Source: Ophiosphaerella korrae
Taxonomy: Eukaryota; Ascomycota; Dothideomycetes; Pleosporales; Phaeosphaeriaceae
Reading direction: 5' to 3'
Length of the DNA stretch: 37,559 bases
Assembly (NCBI GenBank): GCA_028456385.1
Contig: JALNQF010000381.1
Span: 1-37,559, forward strand
Position numbers and translations under genes: made by a program. The notes below the pieces were generated by a model that was not told where the DNA came from, did not search any database, and worked only from the letters and a program-made list of their open reading frames with translations. Shown here one piece after another: positions 31,940 through 37,559 of this stretch (positions are counted from its first letter, which is position 1; each line of letters starts with the position of its first letter).

Positions 31940-34900
31940 AATTAAAAGACTTAGAAAAGAATACCTAAAAGTAATAATCTAGGTCTATAGGACTAGACTA
32001 CTAGCCCTACTTAACTTAGGAGTAGAACTTAATATAATCTACTTTAAAATAGCTCTAGCTACTAGCTTAAGTATAACTTCTATACCTAAAGAAATAGCTA
32101 GAGTATAGCTAGTTACTATAAATAGAGTAAAGGAGTCCTTTAAAGAGATTATATAGGGCGTACTAGTTATTATTAGAAGTATTAAAGTCTAGTCTAACTT
32201 CTTTATTATAAGAGGTCTCTCTTACCTAATAATCTTTAGGAACCTATTTATAATAGATTGTCGATACTCTTTTAAATAAGAAGATAATAGCTAAATATAC
32301 TATAAGGTTTAGTTAAAAAATTAAAACACTTCTATAAAGTTTATAGTAATATTTAATAGAATAAGAAGTATAAGATAGATAAATATAAGAATAATAGAAA
32401 AACTAGTAAAGAACCTTACTACTAGGAGTAGAGTTCTACAAATAGACACCTAGAAAATAGAGAAATAAGAAAGAGACGCCTAGAGAACTATTAGTAGTAC
32501 CTAGTATCTATACTAGGAATTATAGAATAATCTACGGGTAGATCTAATAATAATAAAATAAGCTAGTATTTCTCTAGACAAAAGTATCTTAGAAATCCTA
32601 AAAGACTTTATAGGGATATAGAAATAAGTAGAAAGAAGAAAATAGACACCTAAGAGCTTATTAAAGATAGAACTATAATTTAAGCTAAATACTATATATA
32701 AGTTAAAAAGTAAAAAAGTATAGCTAGTCTATAACTCCTTAGTACAGCCCTACTAGGTAGAAGGTTAATTAGACTAGAAAGTAAGAGTAGAACTTAAGTA
32801 GCTAGTAAACAACGACTAAAGCTAGAAACAATTCTAACGATATATTACTAATAAGACTACTCTCTTTTCTATAGGTACTTAGGTTATAGAAGAATAGCTA
32901 GTAAAAATAAAGATCGCTAACTAGCTATAGCTGAGAGAAAAAGAGATACTAATCGAAGTTTTTCTATGTCGAGAAGCTGCGTTAAGCTTCGACTTTGTAG
33001 AATTAGGCTGTATTTACTCTAATATTGTCCTACTAGTTCGAATTAATATAGTACCCTATAAGGCCTAGAAAGAGGATAGCTTCCCTATACCTCGTAAACT
33101 AAGAGAAGTAGTTAGTAAGATAATTTAAGAATAGTTAGACTAAGGAGTCCTTAAATTAAGCAAAAGCCTATATAGTAACTCCTAGTTCTTAGTAAAGAAA
33201 AAGGACTAAGGATACTAACTTATTAATAATACCTAGTGCACTAATAGTGTAACTATTAGAGACACTAACCTACCTCTAAACTATTACGATAGTAACAAGG
33301 AAGTTATAGATAGAACTAATTAGCTCTACGATAATTAACTTAGACTTATATAACCCCGAGGAACACGAACTTAATTAGGAGACAACATATAACTAGGACA
33401 CCTAAGGTAATCTATAATCTATAAACTCTTAGTATTAATAGATTATAGATTAGGGTAATCTACGATCTATTAGTCTTAGTAACTATAGATTAATAGATTA
33501 CAACGAGTATATAGTTAGTAGCAATTTAATTATTAACTACAAGCGATAATACTAAGATAGTTATAAAATATCTTCTATTATTCTAGCCTATTATAGATTA
33601 CTATATAAACTTTTAATATTACTTCTTAATCTACTAACACCTTTAGGTATTAGGAAGTTAACTCTAGTAACACCTATTACATAAACCTAGATAAATTCTT
33701 AGAGGAATTTATAGGTTACTACGTTGTATCCTTAATAGACTTCTTCTCTAGATATAATTAAGTAGAGCTCTATTAGAACTCTAGACTACTTATAGTATTT
33801 TATACGCTAACTTATAGACTAGTATAGTAATACACTCTACTTATAAGTACTATAAACTCTATTACTAAGTTTGTATAAGTAGTAACTAAAATCCTATAAG
33901 AATTAATTCTAACTAGCTATATATTATATATAGATAACATCGTAGGAAAAGGCCTAAAAATAGACTATAACTTAGACTTACTAGAACCTAGGATCTAAAG
34001 GTTTATTAGCAAATATATTATTAATATAGATAAAGTTTTACGCAACCTTAAGAGAGCTAGTACTACTACCTTAGGTCTTAAATTAGATTAGTACTACAAC
34101 TCTATAGGGATTGTAGGGTATATAGTAGATAAAGAGAGCTAGTACCTAGCTAATAAGAAGGTTTAAAAGATAATTAAATAGCTAGCCTATAGATTTCTAA
34201 GAGAAGTCTAAATATTTATTAGCTTTTAAGTATACTATAGAATCTAGATTAAAGGTTTTACTAAGATAGTAATACTACTATTTAAGCTACTAAAGAAGAA
34301 TAAAGAATTTAAATAGAGTTAAGAAGCTTCTCTTACTATAGATAAATTAAAAACCTAACTAACTAGTATACTAGTATTAGTCTCTATAGACTATAGTAAG
34401 CCTATTAAACTAATTATTATATTAGTTAATAGAAGTAAAAAAGGTTAGGGCGTAGTACTCTAGTAAGAAAACCTAAAAAGCTATTAGAACGTAGTACGCT
34501 ATAAATTAGGAGTATAGTTACTTTTAGAGCGTAACTAGAATTCTAGGAAATATAAGTACAAAGCTATACTACTAGTACTTAAGAAATTCTACTTATAGAT
34601 CTATAGAGTTTATTTTATAGTAGAAATAGACGCCTATATACTTATAGATTAACTTAATTAAAGCGCTAGCGACCTCCTAAGAGCCCTAATTACAAGATAG
34701 CTTACCTTTCTAAATATATAGGAATTTAATATAAAGTACGTAGCTAGGAAAAAGAACGTAGTAGTAGATACTCTCTTAAGGTAACTAGAGCTACTAGGAT
34801 AGTAGCTACTAAAAGAGCCTAAGGAAGACGTAGAAGAATTTATAGACTACTATCTAGGGTCTATAACATTTATCTTGCTATAGATAAGCCTTTAGGACCT

Positions 34901-36790
34901 AGAATTTACATACTTAAAGATAGAAATAGACCTAAGCGTGCTAGATACTCTAGAAACGCCTTTTCTACGTAATATTACAAAATAGCTAGTAACGCTATAA
35001 ACCCTAGCTAGAATAAGTAAAATAGACACCTAAAAGCTCTATAGAAATACGTAAAAGTATAAGGTTATATAAGGACTCTTATAGGCTAAAGGCTATAAAT
35101 AGTACTTACTAAAAAGAGTAGTAGATAAGAAAAAAGAGTAGCTAGAGATTCTAAAAGCACTACACGATAAAAGTAGATACTAAGGCTAAGAAGGAATATA
35201 GTAATAGATCTAGACGCGATATTTCTAGCTAAATATATTTAAAGATATAGAAACCTACGTAAAATCTTACTAAGAATATTAATTTTATTTACCTTAGATA
35301 GTAGAGGAAGAGCTACACCTAAATTAGTAACCTAAGGTCCTATAGAGATAGATTATACTAGATATAGTTTATATACTTAATAGTAAAGGAGGTAAGAGAT
35401 ATATAATTGTATATTAGGACCTTATAAGCTTATACGTAGAGGCTAAAGCTCTTAGAGTTAATACGTTAGAAGCTATTACAAAGTTCCTAAAATAAGATAT
35501 ATTCTTAAGATAGAGAGTACTATTTAAAATAATAGTAGATAGAGGACTAGAAAATAAAGGACTAGTTACTAACCTTACTTACTTATATAGTACCTAAAGG
35601 GTTATTAGAAGTACTTATTACTTCTAAAGCTAAGGAATAATTAAAAGAGGCTATAAAGAGTTAGTTACTACCTTCTAAAAGATTAAAAGTAATTAGGTAG
35701 ATAATCTACTCTACGCGCTATAGGTAGATAAGGTTATAGTAAAACGTAGTACTAGAGAGACACTAATATACCTTATATATAGCTAGGAATAAGTCTTACC
35801 TATTAAACTCTATATCTTTATATAGTAAACCTTCTCGTAGTTAGAAGTTTATAATACTACTACGCTCTTAGTATTATAAGCCTAGTAGTTTAATAAATAT
35901 AATAATAGACTCTAAGAAGCTATAGATTGTATAATTAGGCTAAGAAAAGAAAGTAAAGAATAGTTTAATACTAAAAGAATATTACGTATAAAAGATATAC
36001 TTAAAGGAATATTAGTACTTATCTAAGACTTATTTAGTAACTAGAATAAATCTAGATAGTAGAAACTCTAACCTTAGTAGAAGGGCCCTTATTAAGTCGT
36101 CTAGTTATATCTCTCTAGATAGTACTAGCTTACTAACCTAGATAGTACAAAGTTTAGAAACTATACTCTAAGAGTAAGAGTAGTAGAATTCTACTAGTAA
36201 AGCTAGTAGGAACTAATAGATATCTTAGAAAATTTAGAGCTAGAAGCTAAAGATTTTATAGTTAGACAAAAAGAAAAGTAAGCTTTACTTAACGCTAAAG
36301 AGTAACTTAAAAGAGTATTAGATAAACTAGTGCTAATAGAGCTAGTATTTAGAAAGCAAAGTAAGCGAGTATAAGAATAATATAGATAGGACTTACTATT
36401 ACTAGTATAAACTTATTAGCTGTAATTAGTTTAAATCCTAGTGCGAAAGCTTAAATTTAATCTAGCTAACTTTAAATTCTTCGCATAAAAGGAACCTAAT
36501 AAAGAGATTAATCTTAGCTAAAGATTAGCTAAAAATTTTAAATAGAGGAGGGAACAAGTAAGTATTATAAGTAAATAGGAGAATTAGTAATAGAAGGAAA
36601 AGAACTTAGTTAATTTTCTCTAAAAACAAACAACTAAAGAGGCCTTTATACTTAGATACTAAGAAGAAAAACTCTATATTACCTATTATTACTAATTACT
36701 ATCTTTAGAAATAGAAGAAGAAGCTTAAGTAGTAAGAGGACTTCTAAGACTAAACCTAGGTAGCTAAGAGTAAATAATACCTAGACGATA
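31940..36790 (+). pseudogene. Dead gypsy element 3 pol: protease, RT (split), RNase H, integrase
   Basis: Plus strand, read through RIP stops. Protease: LLNLGVELN at about 32,007-32,036 (ancestral D-S-G-A-E, altered by TpG and CpA changes), continuing to about 32,310. RT: PYKA-KEDSFPIP near 33,055, FLVKKKD at about 33,190, TIRDTNLPLNYY at 33,250-33,287, resuming after the insertion with INLDKFLEEFIGYYVVSLID, then LYIDNIVGKG at about 33,923-33,950. RNase H runs from about 34,150, ending SASDLLRALITRQL-like text near 34,670. Integrase: His-His at about 35,163-35,180, the Cys pair turned to Tyr near 35,265-35,285, catalytic Asp regions IILDIVY (about 35,345) and IIVDRGLENKG (about 35,530), and the Glu replaced by Lys in IIKRGYKELV (about 35,640). 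Stops are almost all TAG or TAA at former Gln or Trp codons. Confidence 0.85.
33281..33680 (+). mobile_element. Solo LTR (family A, type 3 core) nested in gypsy RT
   Basis: The LTR-like sequence (CGATAGTAACAAGG... to ...CTAGTAACA) interrupts RT between the codons for LPLNYY and INLDKF. CTATTAC stands on each side (33,281-33,287 and 33,674-33,680), and removing one copy plus the insert restores the frame, so insertion duplicated the target. The exact LTR edges are ambiguous because the family's own end (TGTTAC) overlaps the duplicated bases. Its core, at 33,407-33,501, consists of AATCTATAATCTATAA / CTTAG / TAATAGATTATAGATT repeats. Confidence 0.8.
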
Positions 36791-36800
36791 TAGAGGGGTG

Positions 36801-37559
36801 TAAAAAATACAGAGTAATTTTTTTTTTATCTTTTCTAAAATACTATATCTTAATAACTATATAAGCTAGAAATAAAATAAAATTAGCGATTTATAGAGAA
36901 AAAGGTAAATTTTAATATACTGAATTAAAAGTAGTAATATTACGTAATCTATATTACTATATTTATTGTCAAAGTAGGGGTATTGTTTTACTTAGTTTTT
37001 AAAGTAGTATAACTTTTTAATTTATGTTTAAAAAAGTCTAATTTTTTAACTAAGTATAGTTTACCTTATAAAGATTATTTAAGTAAAGTTATAGTATAAG
37101 TTAATTATCTAATTATTTTTTTAGAAGTAGATTAAAAAAATAAAAAAATTAGATTAAAAGTTAGCTTACGTAATATATTACTAAATTATACTTCTAAAGC
37201 TACTAAATTAATATTTTTTAAAATTTTTTCTAAATTCTTTAAATTAGTACTAAATCTTTTCAATCTTAACCTAAACGTCTAGCTTCTATTAGAAGCTAAT
37301 AACTTTCCTAATAAGAAAGCTACTATCTTAAAAAAGTATATTAAAATAAATTATAATACTATTTAAAGAATTAAGAAGAAAAAAGCTATAAAAGTAGAAG
37401 ATATAAAAAGATATAAATAAAAACTTACTAGAGTTTCTAAAAGAGATAAAAGAGTTATTATAAGAGATATAATTCGAAGCCTAAAGAAGATAAATAAGAG
37501 ATTAATACTAGAAAATAAACTAACTACTATTATATATAAGTTATAATACTTTTTATAAG
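36801..37559 (+). pseudogene. Start of a dead Tc1-like transposase, cut by window end
   Basis: After the gypsy tail the composition changes to runs of A and T. From about 37,200 the plus strand reads as a Tc1-type N-terminus: a helix-turn-helix-like segment (FPNKKATILKKYIKINYNTI) followed by KLTRVSKRDKRVIIRDIIRS at about 37,415-37,475, which resembles the second helix-turn-helix of Tc1 transposases (GRPRKL..RDKR.I.R). TAA and TAG break it. The catalytic DDE domain would lie beyond the window. The 36,801-37,180 part probably includes the transposon's terminal region, but no terminal repeat could be confirmed. Confidence 0.5.

Larger units (their letters stand above)
29140..36800 (+). mobile_element. 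Ty3/gypsy element 3, plus strand
   Basis: A long degraded gag-pol on the plus strand: gag region (about 29,800-31,400, weakly recognisable), protease, RT, RNase H, integrase and a charged C-terminal tail. It contains a nested solo LTR at about 33,281-33,680. Its sequence type (R-D-x-N-L-P-L linker, I-x-D-x-F-S-x-Y, Y-I-D-N) is distinct from the two chromoviruses and I saw no chromodomain. No matching pair of own LTRs was found; the 263-bp LTR at 28,625 is a candidate for the left one. Confidence 0.8.

Overview
This window looks like a gene-poor, AT-rich compartment of a filamentous ascomycete (Pezizomycotina) genome that has been saturated by repeat-induced point mutation (RIP). Outside a small central island, TpA is everywhere while CpA and TpG are almost gone. 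In one 60-base block (3,001-3,060) I counted 12 TpA and no CpA or TpG. Stop codons (TAG/TAA, former CAG/CAA/TGG) riddle every frame, so long ORFs exist only in the island. The genus cannot be named from the sequence.

Layout, left to right. 1-69: TAG microsatellite. 401-1,345: copia LTR copy and a dead copia RNase H region. 2,084-2,510: plus-oriented gypsy LTR. 2,560-5,760: dead minus-strand Ty3/gypsy element whose YLDD segment is tandemly duplicated. 5,765-6,027: 263-bp solo LTR. 6,117-13,016: nearly full-length dead chromovirus (Ty3/gypsy with chromodomain) on the minus strand with both LTRs. 13,165-13,858: long hairpin-forming inverted repeat. About 14,540-17,170: the normal-composition island. 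17,738-25,179: a plus LTR, then a second minus-strand chromovirus. 25,180-25,322: tandem repeats. 26,134-28,620: 5' part of a copia element. 28,625-28,887: second copy of the 263-bp LTR. 28,961-29,136: 12-bp minisatellite. About 29,140-36,800: plus-strand Ty3/gypsy element with a solo LTR nested in its reverse transcriptase. About 36,800 to the end: start of a Tc1-like transposon.

The island holds the only convincing intact gene: a small secreted protein on the minus strand (147 aa, signal peptide, eight cysteines). No ATG opens the uninterrupted frame. A 53-nt intron with consensus splice signals ends just after the first base of the start codon, so splicing would create the ATG (A|TG). The rest of the island holds a 174-bp MITE and the less mutated left end of a DNA transposon with the same terminal-repeat layout, whose transposase frame runs from normal DNA into RIP-degraded DNA.

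The genes do not form a pathway. The layout is a nest of transposons around one candidate secreted-protein gene, a setting in which effector-like genes of plant-associated fungi are often found (inference). The most unusual pattern is in the LTRs: related LTRs carry different palindromic core cassettes, each built around CTTAG, and one cassette type is shared by two otherwise different LTR families.
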